IMG/VR virus record: IMGVR_UViG_3300034198_019998
Span: 1 to 55,908 of that record
DNA: 55,908 bases
Direction: 5' to 3' (one strand)
Origin: a virus
Position 1 is the first letter of the stretch. Each line of letters begins with the position of its first letter. Below are positions 7,107 through 15,899 of the stretch, piece after piece. The notes under the pieces are model-generated. The model was not told where the DNA came from. It searched no databases and worked only from the letters and a program-made list of their open reading frames with translations. A program made the position numbers and the translations under genes.

Positions 7107-7640
7107 TTAAACAACCGACAGCCCGGAAATCTTATCCGGGGACAGGTTGAGCTGCCCGCGATACTTACCCATGGGAGTTTGGTCGGTGATGATTTTTTTA
7201 GCACGTACCAGAGGGGTTGCACTCTCCTTACGAGCTACAGAATGTACGTTGCTGCTTTGTACAACAGAAACGTGCTTGATCACTACACAGCCGGACTCAT
7301 TCACGGTATAACCTTGTTTAACCAATTCTTCGTAGTTCAAGGTATCCTTGAACTGTCGCTCTTTCTGTAAGCCGGACAACGATTTCGCCCAACTTACAGC
7401 CAGCGCCGCTGCCGCTTGAGCGCCGACCAAAACGCCGTCGGGATTTTCCAAGGATATTTCACCATCTTGAATAAGCTTCAAAGATTTTTCTAGAACTCCG
7501 TTGTAGCCATCGGGTCCTAGGAACTCCACCACCATGTCAGAAATATTGCCGTCCGTAGACGTGTAACCTTCTATACGCAAACATTTACGCTCGCTGTAAG
7601 CTTGGTTAACTGTGTTTTTTATTTCATCTAAATGTATCAT
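7107..7640 (-). CDS. hypothetical protein (177 aa)
   Basis: ATG 7640 (MIHLDEIKNTVNQAYSERK) is preferred to an in-frame TTG two codons earlier. The protein is soluble, with an alanine-rich helix in the middle (VGAQAAAALAVSWAKSLSGL) and a basic C-terminal third. No family recognised. It starts two bases beyond the stop of the small zinc-finger gene above it. Confidence 0.6.
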   Translation of the reverse strand: MIHLDEIKNTVNQAYSERKCLRIEGYTSTDGNISDMVVEFLGPDGYNGVLEKSLKLIQDGEISLENPDGVLVGAQAAAALAVSWAKSLSGLQKERQFKDTLNYEELVKQGYTVNESGCVVIKHVSVVQSSNVHSVARKESATPLVRAKKIITDQTPMGKYRGQLNLSPDKISGLSVV

Positions 7641-7642
7641 TA

Positions 7643-7837
7643 TCAATCAGGCGTAGGTGTAGCACTCTCCGCTTTAGGGATGTCTACCCATCTCGGGAAA
7701 GCCATCGCACCGCACGTCATACACTCAGCATCGGTGTAGGTGTCGCCAGGCTCAAACCTGAGATAGGCGTCACGAATATCGTTAAAGACATTGCGCGCTC
7801 CCGTGAAGCCGCAGTTTGCACATGTATAAACTGTCAT
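7643..7837 (-). CDS. small zinc-ribbon protein (64 aa)
   Basis: Starts at ATG 7837 (MTVYTCANCGFTG), which overlaps the upstream stop as ATGA; a longer frame to 7900 would run deep into that gene. CANC and CMTC pairs about 31 residues apart are typical of a zinc ribbon. The tail is short and proline-rich (ESATPTPD). Probably a nucleic-acid or protein-binding accessory factor. Confidence 0.65.
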   Translation of the reverse strand: MTVYTCANCGFTGARNVFNDIRDAYLRFEPGDTYTDAECMTCGAMAFPRWVDIPKAESATPTPD

Positions 7838-8055
7838 TTTCTCGTATTCGGATTCGATTCGCATAAAACAATTTTTAATTTGGTCTGACATGCGGGGCAT
7901 TGAAACGATAGTTTCAATTGCATGTCATTGATATCTTCGTTAGCAGGCTCTAGGCAATAAGCTAACTTTTTTTCAGGCTGCAACACATGTTGTGTAGTTT
8001 TGCAGCGATGACAATACACCATCATGCTGACCACATGCGGTGGTAACTTGGCCAT
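7834..8055 (-). CDS. small zinc-ribbon protein (73 aa)
   Basis: MAKLPPHVVSMMVYCHRCKT carries CHRC near the N-terminus and CPAC near the C-terminus, again a zinc-ribbon spacing. Coupled by ATGA overlap to the next zinc-ribbon gene. It lies just after a DUF1064-like nuclease gene with a 9-base gap. Confidence 0.65.
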   Translation of the reverse strand: MAKLPPHVVSMMVYCHRCKTTQHVLQPEKKLAYCLEPANEDINDMQLKLSFQCPACQTKLKIVLCESNPNTRK

Positions 8056-8064
8056 AAACAGATA

Positions 8065-8586
8065 TTATTTACGGTGTATTTTATTCAAATATTCGTCCAT
8101 AACCTGCTGGAGTGTCTTGATATTTTTGACCAACACCAGGCGGGTTCTGTACTTATAAGAAAACATTTTAGCCTTAATTCGGAACACATCAGTCAGATGG
8201 CCCTTGGCGTCAATGACCACATTGCCGGGATGTACGGGATCTGTGGCATTTTTTCTTTCTGGTCCCAGTAAGAAATCTGATTTGTAAGTTATGGAACGAA
8301 TTGCCGCCCCATCCACATCACGAAATCCTTCCTGTAACTGGAACTCAGGTTGAAGGTGTAGATGTCCTTCGGGAATGTTTTGTTTTAAGATCGTGTAGAA
8401 CTTTGCCTCAAGTTTTGAGGCGAAAACAATACCTCCCACCGTACGCTCGGAAGCCTTCGACACTTTTATCCTCCCATGTTTCGACACGGCATCTTCCAGC
8501 AAATCTTTATCAGTGATCTGCTCGATAGCCTCGGAGGAAAGATCCGAGAGTTTTACTCTAAGTCTTCTGGCTTGTTTTCTGCCCAT
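8065..8586 (-). CDS. DUF1064-like phage nuclease (173 aa)
   Basis: The pattern GGIVFASKLEAKFYTILK...QPEFQLQEGF...ITYKSDFLL...VVIDAKGH matches DUF1064, a phage family with a PD-(D/E)XK-like nuclease core. The conserved E (KLEAKFY), D (YKSDFLL) and D-x-K (VIDAKG) can serve as metal ligands. It is likely to cut branched or specific DNA during replication or recombination; this is family-level inference. The N-terminal 50 residues are basic and helical. It overlaps the end of the large virion-type gene upstream by 34 bases. Confidence 0.75.
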   Translation of the reverse strand: MGRKQARRLRVKLSDLSSEAIEQITDKDLLEDAVSKHGRIKVSKASERTVGGIVFASKLEAKFYTILKQNIPEGHLHLQPEFQLQEGFRDVDGAAIRSITYKSDFLLGPERKNATDPVHPGNVVIDAKGHLTDVFRIKAKMFSYKYRTRLVLVKNIKTLQQVMDEYLNKIHRK

Positions 8587-9884
8587 TGCCCTTCGCCTCC
8601 GGCGATACTACCCATCAAAGAATCTACAGCATCTTCGTCTTCGGCCTCACGCTCGTCTGCCCGAGCATCCTCAGCTTGCTCCTCATAATCCTCGTCTGCG
8701 TCTGATTGGGATTCAGACATGTCAGATTCGGTCTCTATGTTGATAGGAGTTTGCGTAGGATCTTCTTCAAATAAAGCCTCATCCAGCAGCGATGCCAGCT
8801 CAGGATCCTCGGCGGCCGGTAAAGCCATCGATGCCACTTTGGAAAATTCCTCGTCCCCTAATTTTTCGGACCAAAAACTATAACGGTCGCTCGTGCCGAG
8901 AATAGCGGCAATCTTTACCAACGCGTCCCTGGATTCTTCGCTAAAGCTAGAAGCCAGCTTCACGCTAGCAGGCGCCATATCATAAAACTCAGCGCAGGCC
9001 AATGTTTCAACAATGGGACGCAGATAGGCAGACTTCACGCAACGCGTGACCGCCATTTGTATACGAGAAGCATCCGTAACCTTAGAGGAAGCAGACTTGA
9101 CTACGTCAAACATGCTCTCGACCCCCAGACTCAGACCATGCTCGCAAATTTCCTGATGCCTACCCTGGGCGACTGCATGAACGATGTCGCGCAAATCCGA
9201 ATGTGCAGAAGAATTGCTCATGGCAATTTTCACCAAAGATTCCAGCGCGTCGTCGTCCATGCTGGAAGCCTTGTACATATCGTCTTCGGACATACTCTCC
9301 TCAGTATCTTCTTCGGGATTTTCGGTTGCTTTTCGACGAACAACTACACGCTTAGGACCAATGGACTTTGGTGGTTTGGCACCTGGAAAATATTTGTTAA
9401 GTCCCTTGTACGTAAGCGCACCACTGGCGAGCATCGTAAGCAATAAACCAGCTATCGGCGTAGCCAATGTAGCATCGCCAGGATATATAGGTGCACCCGG
9501 GGCATCGGAGGCTTTTTTCGTTTTCTGCGCCTCTGCCTCCTCTAGGATTCTTTTAGTGTATGCGACTTGCGCATTATCCAGTCGCTGTTGCAGCTCACGC
9601 TGCTTGATACGCTGTTGAATCTCCCGTACCAAGGCAAGCGAGCCTAAGCCTGTAAGTACCGCCCCAGTCAAGCCAACCGCAGTCGCCGCAGTAGCCTTTT
9701 TCGCGGTACCGTCGGCGGGCAAATCGATATACAAAACATCGTCGTCCGCGCCAGTTTGAGTTTTAGTCTCCTTGGAAAGAGAATTCAAAAAATTGGCCAA
9801 GGCGATTGAAAGCCCCACAGAAGTACCTGCGGCAGCTCCGCCCGTGAGAAGCTTGACGATTTTTTGTTTATCTCTAGGATCCAT
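8553..9884 (-). CDS. putative virion membrane protein with K-x-A motifs (443 aa)
   Basis: N-terminal hydrophobic, glycine/alanine-rich segments (about residues 12-34, 62-85 and 138-158) suggest membrane insertion or a flexible internal virion protein. The central part repeats short motifs of the form h-K-x-A-A/S (YKASSMDDD, VKIAMSNSS, VKSASSKVT, VKLASSFSE, SKVASMALP). The last 80 residues are very acidic. No enzyme motif seen. It sits in the portal-containing operon, so a structural or ejection role is inferred. Confidence 0.65.
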   Translation of the reverse strand: MDPRDKQKIVKLLTGGAAAGTSVGLSIALANFLNSLSKETKTQTGADDDVLYIDLPADGTAKKATAATAVGLTGAVLTGLGSLALVREIQQRIKQRELQQRLDNAQVAYTKRILEEAEAQKTKKASDAPGAPIYPGDATLATPIAGLLLTMLASGALTYKGLNKYFPGAKPPKSIGPKRVVVRRKATENPEEDTEESMSEDDMYKASSMDDDALESLVKIAMSNSSAHSDLRDIVHAVAQGRHQEICEHGLSLGVESMFDVVKSASSKVTDASRIQMAVTRCVKSAYLRPIVETLACAEFYDMAPASVKLASSFSEESRDALVKIAAILGTSDRYSFWSEKLGDEEFSKVASMALPAAEDPELASLLDEALFEEDPTQTPINIETESDMSESQSDADEDYEEQAEDARADEREAEDEDAVDSLMGSIAGGEGQWAENKPEDLE

Positions 9885-9894
9885 GTTGGTGTGG

Positions 9895-10392
9895 TTAGTT
9901 CTTTTCTACGATCTTAAGATACTTGAATTTGTATACTTGTGCTAGAATTTTCCAATTTGCAGTCTTTTCACTCCATTGCTTGTCCAGGATCAATACCATA
10001 GACCTGGGAGCATGATGTGACTGTGCTCCGGCCATAAGCTTATTTAGCTCAAGTACACTGTCCGGGCTGGCGAGGTCGAATACCTCCATTAAGGGCCCTA
10101 CCTTCCTTACGGTCTCAGGATATCTCGTATATTGGTCCGCGTAAGACGGATCGTCCGAATACTCCTTCTGATTTCCCTCCCCCAGGAAGAAGTCGTACGG
10201 ACGCGCAGGGTCGCGTGAGGCTTTGCTCTCTGGGGTGTATTCGTATTCTAAAGAAGGCTCCTCTTGCGGCAACAACTCTTCAGGAACAACCTGTCCGAAG
10301 TGCAACGCGGAAGGATCTTTTGCTACGCCCCCTCCCAAATCAAAATGCGTATCAATTTCTTCTAACTCTTCTGGCGTCAAAACAGCATTCAT
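9895..10392 (-). CDS. hypothetical protein (165 aa)
   Basis: A proline- and acid-rich N-terminal half (about residues 1-90) looks disordered. The C-terminal half (VFDLASPDSVLELNKLMAGA...) is probably folded. It contains one EKTANW motif of the K-x-A type. It sits in the virion-gene operon between two membrane-type proteins. Function unknown. Confidence 0.6.
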   Translation of the reverse strand: MNAVLTPEELEEIDTHFDLGGGVAKDPSALHFGQVVPEELLPQEEPSLEYEYTPESKASRDPARPYDFFLGEGNQKEYSDDPSYADQYTRYPETVRKVGPLMEVFDLASPDSVLELNKLMAGAQSHHAPRSMVLILDKQWSEKTANWKILAQVYKFKYLKIVEKN

Positions 10393-10421
10393 ATTACAGG
10401 GTAAAAAAATAACATTCTAAT

Positions 10422-11057
10422 TCAAATAATATCCCTGGTAATGCGCGACAGCTCTTTTTCTGAAACAGGGCTTTTTTTCGCTGCAAGCTGGGCTTCAATT
10501 TCATCCGTCAGCTGGTTGTAATAATCTACCTTTTGCCTCATTGCTTCCAGCTTAGGCTCATCTTCAGCAATACTGCGGTTAGCCAGCCAAGTCAAGGCCC
10601 CACCGCCCACTCCGGTAGCCGCCCCTAAAGCAAGAATCGATTTTATTGCCTGAGGTGTTAAGTTAAACAGCGCAGATGCAGTCGCCGTAGCAGGACCCAT
10701 CGCAGATTTTTCAAAACGAAGATCGTTATCAGTGACCATTGCTTCCTTACGTATGGTTTGATGCACTTTGCCGACAGCCGAAACTGCAGCATCGTAATAG
10801 TTATCAAGTGTCGGCCACCACGGATTTGCTTCAGCAAGCTCCGAGTATACATGGAATGCCAATTTATCCATATTCCCCGAGTTACGGTAAGCATCAGCGG
10901 CATACTTACACATCATACGCTGCACCGCACCGTAACCAGGTAGCTGGTGGTTTGAGATTGTTTCCGTAGTAGCTTTTTTATACAGCACTTCCTCCGGATC
11001 GCAACCCGACACAGCAGCGGCGACAGCCATCCCTAAACGATATGAGTGAGTTTCCAT
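10422..11057 (-). CDS. putative virion-associated protein (211 aa)
   Basis: A helical protein with several K-x-A motifs (LYKKATTE, CKYAADAY, IRKEAMVT, FEKSAMGP) and one hydrophobic stretch near residues 130-155 (ALFNLTPQAIKSILALGAAT). The C-terminus forms a charged helix. No enzyme motif. It has the same composition style as the 8553-9884 and 11069-12208 proteins, consistent with a structural or ejected protein. Confidence 0.6.
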   Translation of the reverse strand: METHSYRLGMAVAAAVSGCDPEEVLYKKATTETISNHQLPGYGAVQRMMCKYAADAYRNSGNMDKLAFHVYSELAEANPWWPTLDNYYDAAVSAVGKVHQTIRKEAMVTDNDLRFEKSAMGPATATASALFNLTPQAIKSILALGAATGVGGGALTWLANRSIAEDEPKLEAMRQKVDYYNQLTDEIEAQLAAKKSPVSEKELSRITRDII

Positions 11058-11068
11058 TGAGCTATAAG

Positions 11069-12208
11069 TTAAAACCTTCTCCCACTAAAATCAATCCCAG
11101 ACATAGAGGGCCTTCCTGTAGAGGTGCGAGGTTGGGAATTTCCAAATAAAGCATTACCCATAACACCGCCTAGCATAGCCCCGAGAACCGTGGCGCCTAG
11201 TCCTTTACCCATCAGGAACCTTGCGACGATTACACCAATAGCCGCACCACCGGACATTGAAACGAGGCGTTGAAGCTCGCGGGCAGAATTTGCGTCAAGA
11301 GAACTTACCCCTGACATTAACTGTGCCCGCTGATTGAACGACAACCCAGGCGCAGCTTGGAGCATAGACATCAGAGAGCGTACAGAAGCTTGCGCTGCTT
11401 GCGTATTCATTTCAGGACTACGCCAAGCAGAAGCTTTTTGCAGTTGGGAGGGAGGCGGCGGCTGAAATTTGTCACGCAAAGAACGCAGCTTCTCAATGAG
11501 ATCCCCTGCAGGGATGCCTAAAAACTTAGGCTGTGCCCCTTGAGTAGATGTTTGTTGGGGAGAACTGAATTCTGCACCACTGCCGGGTAAGTATCTGGGG
11601 GTATCCGCAGACGGCGCACCGATCGGAGCTTGTACCGGTAAGGTCGGGTTACTTTCGGGAGCGTATTTGGGGAACTTATTTTGATAATACTGGCGGTGAT
11701 GTGAACCCCCCAAACCTGCAGCACCCCCAATCCCAGCCCCAAGCAGTGCTGATTGCCAGTAGGGCATTTCCGACTTGCCTTGCGCTCGAAGCACGGCATT
11801 CAACAGCAAACCAGCGACTGTACCCGTAGCCGCTCCAGCAGCACCACTCTGCCCATAACCTTGCCCCCATAAAAAATCCGAAGCCTTGGAAACCCCGGAC
11901 AAAATACCTGGGCCGAGTTTGTTCCCTATGGCATATGCTGGATTAGCTTGGGGCTGCAGCGGGTGCCGATATGCCTGCATGTGGTCAAGCATAGATCCTT
12001 TACCTTGCCGCACACGTTCTGTAGCCTCCGCTACAGGGGTGTACATCAGTGTCTCCCTTTTCAAGGAAGAATGAGGATCTTTTACTTTCGTATAGGCACC
12101 AGGGCCCATAGCCGCAGACAAGACAGAGTCCGCTACTAGCGGTAGAGCCAAAGCGCCCACCGCGGTCGCCGTTTGAGAAATTTCAGCTTGCTTGTGTAGA
12201 CCTTTCAT
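11069..12208 (-). CDS. glycine-rich virion/membrane protein (379 aa)
   Basis: Starts at ATG 12208 (MKGLHKQAEISQTATAVG), touching the upstream stop; an in-frame TTG lies one codon earlier. Several glycine/alanine-rich hydrophobic segments (about residues 120-140, 155-170 and 325-355) are separated by a proline/serine-rich linker (about 185-260). Two K-x-A motifs occur (HKQAE and QKASAW). This composition is common in phage ejection or tape-like internal proteins, but no family is recognised. Confidence 0.6.
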   Translation of the reverse strand: MKGLHKQAEISQTATAVGALALPLVADSVLSAAMGPGAYTKVKDPHSSLKRETLMYTPVAEATERVRQGKGSMLDHMQAYRHPLQPQANPAYAIGNKLGPGILSGVSKASDFLWGQGYGQSGAAGAATGTVAGLLLNAVLRAQGKSEMPYWQSALLGAGIGGAAGLGGSHHRQYYQNKFPKYAPESNPTLPVQAPIGAPSADTPRYLPGSGAEFSSPQQTSTQGAQPKFLGIPAGDLIEKLRSLRDKFQPPPPSQLQKASAWRSPEMNTQAAQASVRSLMSMLQAAPGLSFNQRAQLMSGVSSLDANSARELQRLVSMSGGAAIGVIVARFLMGKGLGATVLGAMLGGVMGNALFGNSQPRTSTGRPSMSGIDFSGRRF

Positions 12209-12501
12209 CAAAGATACTGCCGTTTACGTTCCAATGAAGGACCATAACCATTACCTGTAATAATCTGGTCCGTATTAAATTCCGGGTCTGTGGGTAACAA
12301 GTGCTGCGTGGGGCGTTGCGGGTCCGTTTCGTCGGAGTTGCGCGGGGAGTTGGGAATGCCCCTGATGTTATCTTGCGTGGGGTGCGGTGTGCTGCCCCCA
12401 GACATGCGAGTTGTCTTAGCTACTTGTCGAATTGTCCGGGCCACTGCAGCGGCCTTTACGCTAACATAGGCTTTCCTAAGAGCTTCGCTTCGAATTTGCA
12501 T
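12208..12501 (-). CDS. hypothetical protein (97 aa)
   Basis: ATG 12501 (MQIRSEALRKAYVSVKAAA) is preferred to a TTG at 12534 with no ribosome-binding site. An alanine-rich basic helix is followed by a hydrophilic tail rich in proline and asparagine (TPHPTQDNIRGIPNSPRN). It directly follows the portal gene, where small head-connector or chaperone proteins are often found. No family recognised. Confidence 0.5.
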   Translation of the reverse strand: MQIRSEALRKAYVSVKAAAVARTIRQVAKTTRMSGGSTPHPTQDNIRGIPNSPRNSDETDPQRPTQHLLPTDPEFNTDQIITGNGYGPSLERKRQYL

Positions 12502-12539
12502 TAGAAAGTATACAGCGAATTCTTCGAAAACCAAGTTTA

Positions 12540-14339
12540 TTACCCTTGCACCATTTGAGGTGCCGAAGCGCGGCCTTGGGATGCCGCATCTCTGCGAATG
12601 TCCTCCATGAATTTCCGCACCAGAGCTTCCATATTTGGATTCACTGCCAACTCCGCTAGCTTTTGGCGAGTTACCTGTGGATCCGCAGCAGCGATAAGTT
12701 CTTGAGCAATAGACATTGCTTCCTCCTGAAGTCGTACAGGGTTTCCGCTGCCGACAGGACCGCCACCCCCACCAGGAGCACCACCGCCACCTGCTTGTTG
12801 TGCCGCAATAACGCCCTCCATAGAACCTTCCTGCATTTCCTTCTGGGCTTGCTGCTGAATTTTGGAAACCTCTTTCTGGATCTCCGCATCTTCCTGTGCG
12901 CGTTGACGTGCAGCTTCGACAGGGTCGTCGATGCCCAGAGGGCGGTACGCCACTTGTCGCGGGATTTCGGCCCCAGCCGCAAGTTGCATGTAAATGCTTC
13001 TCTTCTCAAGATCATCAGCCATTCTGGGAAGCTGAAGGCTCACACCAATTTGCTCACGTCCCATATAGTCCAGAACACGCTCTGTGGTCCACTTCAGTAG
13101 ACGGTCGAATCCACGATGTAGGAAGTGAAAGCTATTCTCGAACAGACGAAGAGCCGTAGGCACCTGCTGTACTTGCAGGGACCCACGGAAAAGCTCCGCT
13201 GGGTAACCCATGGAGTCCAGGAGATCATTCACTTGGAACTCCATCAAATCCTTAGGCGTCAAGGATTTGCCTTGTGATCCCACCTCTTGATAAGTAACCG
13301 GGAAGGGCAGGGCGTACATTGAGAAGGGATCCTTCCTGCGCTCCTTGATCATCCGACTCATCTCTGCCCGGTAAGGTCCGAACAAGGTTTGAATGGTCGC
13401 ATCTTGCACATTACCACTCACCTGTGGAGAGAAAATACGGAAAGGAAGCATGTAGTCCATGCCCACCACTTCGTCGATTTTCTTGTAAACTTGCAATTGG
13501 TGTATGGATCTGTAATTAGCGATGATCTCCGGAAGCCCCCAACCGTAATTCGATATACCTGAAATAGTGGGCGCCTTGAGATGGAAAATCTGATGCTCCT
13601 TAAACAGGAAGTCTTTGTCTTCCGCAATAGCTTGAAGCATAGGCATCGGAAGATCATTGACTTGATATAGCGTGCCGTCTTTTACAGCCTTAGCCAGCTC
13701 GGGCTCAAAGCGCCAAATGACTTGCGTACGCTTACTAGTCCAAGAATGCTGGAGAGTAACGTATCTGGGATCCAGCTTGTGGAATCTAATCTTGGACATG
13801 TCCTTAACTGGACGATCGATAAACTTCAGTTTAATCGTCTTTTGGGCACTGCCACCATTCGGAGTATGCATGGGGTCTGGAACCTCGTACACCATCTCCT
13901 TCCAGTGGTACTTGACCTTGGAGGTAGGGAACATGCTCAAATCATATTCTTTGTACTTACCTCGGGGGTCGCGTAAAAAGCGGTTGAAGGGAAAATCCAG
14001 GCGTACGAATCCATTACCGTAAGCCGCCCACTCTTCTCCCAGCTCCAACATCGTACCCCAGAGGTCCAGATCGGTAGCTAAGAATTTTCTCAACTCGTCC
14101 CGCTCACGTTCGTCCCCGGCTTCGCCAGTGAAGTTAACGTCAGTAACGAAGTGGCTGACCACTCGTATGGAAGCCCTCCGATACTGAGGGTTCATGTAAT
14201 AAAGGTATAAACAGAAATCCAAAGCAGTCTCCAACTCAGTTGGAAACGAAGCATTAGACGGCAACATGAAGGGATCGCTAAATTGCTTTCCCGTTGTTCC
14301 GTTTGTGAAAGGGGCCAGATAATCGCCGTTGGCTGCCAT
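12540..14339 (-). CDS. portal-like protein (599 aa)
   Basis: Forms the dodecameric DNA gateway at a head vertex in family terms. Supporting sequence: an early YYMNPQYRRASIRVVSHFV segment, EEWAAYGNGFVRLDFPFNR, then IFHLKAPTISGISNYGWGLP with a helix IIANYRSIHQL, and a late crown-like helical region with a glycine-rich hinge and charged coiled coil (EIQKEVSKIQQQAQKEMQ). Length and domain order fit phage portal proteins. It lies in the virion operon but 31 kb from terL. No protease motif. I am fairly confident, but a profile search would settle it. Confidence 0.75.
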   Translation of the reverse strand: MAANGDYLAPFTNGTTGKQFSDPFMLPSNASFPTELETALDFCLYLYYMNPQYRRASIRVVSHFVTDVNFTGEAGDERERDELRKFLATDLDLWGTMLELGEEWAAYGNGFVRLDFPFNRFLRDPRGKYKEYDLSMFPTSKVKYHWKEMVYEVPDPMHTPNGGSAQKTIKLKFIDRPVKDMSKIRFHKLDPRYVTLQHSWTSKRTQVIWRFEPELAKAVKDGTLYQVNDLPMPMLQAIAEDKDFLFKEHQIFHLKAPTISGISNYGWGLPEIIANYRSIHQLQVYKKIDEVVGMDYMLPFRIFSPQVSGNVQDATIQTLFGPYRAEMSRMIKERRKDPFSMYALPFPVTYQEVGSQGKSLTPKDLMEFQVNDLLDSMGYPAELFRGSLQVQQVPTALRLFENSFHFLHRGFDRLLKWTTERVLDYMGREQIGVSLQLPRMADDLEKRSIYMQLAAGAEIPRQVAYRPLGIDDPVEAARQRAQEDAEIQKEVSKIQQQAQKEMQEGSMEGVIAAQQAGGGGAPGGGGGPVGSGNPVRLQEEAMSIAQELIAAADPQVTRQKLAELAVNPNMEALVRKFMEDIRRDAASQGRASAPQMVQG

Positions 14340-14354
14340 ATTATTTAGGGTATA

Positions 14355-14561
14355 TCAATCAAGGCCTGCCCACTCCCGTAAATCATCGGATTGGGAAGTG
14401 GTAGGTTTTACTAAAAACAAATCAGAATCGGTTTCGGACAAAGAAGCTTTCTTACGTAACTCATCTTTGCACACAGTTTCACCTTCGTGCTCGACATCTG
14501 AAGGTCGTCCAGAATGAATCGAGGGGGTACGTCCTATTTCTACGCGGGCATTCTTTTCCAT
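14355..14561 (-). CDS. small hydrophilic protein (68 aa)
   Basis: Starts at ATG 14561 (MEKNARVEIGRTPSIHSG), eight bases below the previous stop. A longer frame to 14654 would lie inside the upstream gene. The protein is charged and contains RKKASLSETD, another K-x-A-S motif. It lies just above the portal gene, so it may be a small head protein or assembly factor. Confidence 0.55.
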   Translation of the reverse strand: MEKNARVEIGRTPSIHSGRPSDVEHEGETVCKDELRKKASLSETDSDLFLVKPTTSQSDDLREWAGLD

Positions 14562-14568
14562 ATGTTTT

Positions 14569-15081
14569 TTACGCAGGAGTTTTTTCTTCCGGGGTATTGA
14601 CACGGAAGAACGAAAGGAATGTAACAGGTATTTGCTTAAAGGTAAAGAGACCACCCCCGTAAATCACTTCTAGTGTTTGCTTCTCGATTTCCAGTGTCAG
14701 CTCTGTACCGAAAGCAGGTTCAATCTGCGTATCATCTTTCGACAAGATGAGTCCTACGCCTGTAGGGTTGATGGATACATGTAGCGCTTTGAGTGTAATA
14801 ACACCTATCGACGTCCTTACCCTGACATCTTTATGCTCTCCATACTCTTTGAGTAGACTGGAAAATATCTCCAACGGATCCTTACTAGTCGAGGTGAACG
14901 CTGCGTTGGGTATAGATTTGGGTAAATGCTGCACACGCTCGACATCACTTAAATCTGTGTCGGGAGGTAGCGCAGCGTCATCCGCATCAGTCGTCATAAG
15001 TTTTAATTTCTGTTGTTCACGTACACGTACCATTTGTGGTGCATTGTCCGTACGAGGATCTATAGACTGAGAATTTAACAT
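14569..15081 (-). CDS. hypothetical protein, weakly PilZ-like (170 aa)
   Basis: The first 70 residues are hydrophilic and possibly disordered. The rest is beta-rich, with VRVRTSIGVITLKALHVSIN and PTGVGLILSKDD followed by a strand-rich tail. The arrangement faintly recalls PilZ-like beta-barrels (strand, N/S-x-x-G, strand), but the RxxxR motif is absent, so the resemblance is weak. It lies in the virion operon; function unknown. Confidence 0.6.
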   Translation of the reverse strand: MLNSQSIDPRTDNAPQMVRVREQQKLKLMTTDADDAALPPDTDLSDVERVQHLPKSIPNAAFTSTSKDPLEIFSSLLKEYGEHKDVRVRTSIGVITLKALHVSINPTGVGLILSKDDTQIEPAFGTELTLEIEKQTLEVIYGGGLFTFKQIPVTFLSFFRVNTPEEKTPA

Positions 15082-15109
15082 TCTGATATTAAGATATTTA
15101 TTTTACCAA

Positions 15110-15868
15110 TCACCGTATCTCGACAGGAATAATTTCAGCCTGGTCCAGTCTTGGTGGGCGGGCAACCACTTTGAGTCCGGCAGCATATTTATTTTTCTCC
15201 TCCATACAGTCTGCAAGAAAGTTTTTTGTGAATCCCTTGGAGAAAGCACCTTGATACAAAATACTATTGTCCTGGGAATAGTTACCGGGCATGTAACGCA
15301 GGGCTGCGGCCTGTATCTTGTTGTCATAACCCCAAAGCCTGGCTGCATAGTTGAAACATCCCAGTTCGATACTTCCTACTTCTACGTGAATGACGTGGTT
15401 TACTTGATAAGCCGTACCATCGAATACAAGCCGTACGGGGAGTCCTAGCTCGTGCAGGTGGTGGAAGAACAAACTAACCAGTGACTCCAGTACAGTGTCC
15501 GCGCGGATAAAATCGTGCACTTTGGAATACTCTTGGTATTTGCTCCGAAGCCTATCGTAAGTAGGCCTCTTGGCGTGCGATTCTGGGCGTTTAAGAAAAT
15601 CAGGGTCACCCACTATGTCCGGTAGATTTTTACCTATCCGCCTGGCGCAGCGCTCCATGCTGCGATACGTAGGTTGAAATTTCTTCGACTTCCATTGGCG
15701 CAATGTCCCTTCGGACATTTGAAGGCGCTTAGCTAAACCATTGATCGACAGTTTATTTTTGGCTTTATACTCAAACAGTACCGCCAGAAAACAAGTCACG
15801 GCACGGTCTTTTGGATTATCAACATACATACGCAAAATAACCTCAGGGTTACCTGAGGTTAATCGCAT
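15110..15868 (-). CDS. helix-turn-helix protein (252 aa; 239 aa from inner start)
   Basis: Residues about 28-85 (YKAKNKLSINGLAKRLQMSE, then TLRQWKSKKFQPTYRSMERC) form an XRE-like helix-turn-helix. The remainder is a larger unassigned domain, so this is not a minimal repressor. ATG 15868 has no ribosome-binding site. An inner ATG at 15829 has GAGG 11 bases upstream, inside the right arm of a perfect hairpin (15839-15860), so the inner start is plausible and may be controlled by that structure. It probably regulates transcription of phage genes. Confidence 0.7.
   Translation of the reverse strand: MRLTSGNPEVILRMYVDNPKDRAVTCFLAVLFEYKAKNKLSINGLAKRLQMSEGTLRQWKSKKFQPTYRSMERCARRIGKNLPDIVGDPDFLKRPESHAKRPTYDRLRSKYQEYSKVHDFIRADTVLESLVSLFFHHLHELGLPVRLVFDGTAYQVNHVIHVEVGSIELGCFNYAARLWGYDNKIQAAALRYMPGNYSQDNSILYQGAFSKGFTKNFLADCMEEKNKYAAGLKVVARPPRLDQAEIIPVEIR
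15839..15860 (-). promoter_or_regulatory. hairpin overlapping possible ribosome-binding site
   Basis: Perfect 9-base arms (AACCTCAGG and CCTGAGGTT) around a four-base loop. On the minus strand the distal arm contains GAGG, placed to serve ATG 15829 of the helix-turn-helix gene. Folding would hide it. Alternatively it is a DNA operator for the same protein. Confidence 0.5.
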
Positions 15869-15880
15869 GCGTTAAACGCA
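15868..15880. promoter_or_regulatory. short palindrome, possible operator
   Basis: TGCGTT-A-AACGCA: six-base arms around one central base at the ATG of the helix-turn-helix gene. Short palindromes of this kind are typical regulator sites, and the nearest regulator is the gene itself. Support is only positional. Confidence 0.3.
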
Positions 15881-15899
15881 CAAGATAATTTTGAATCAA

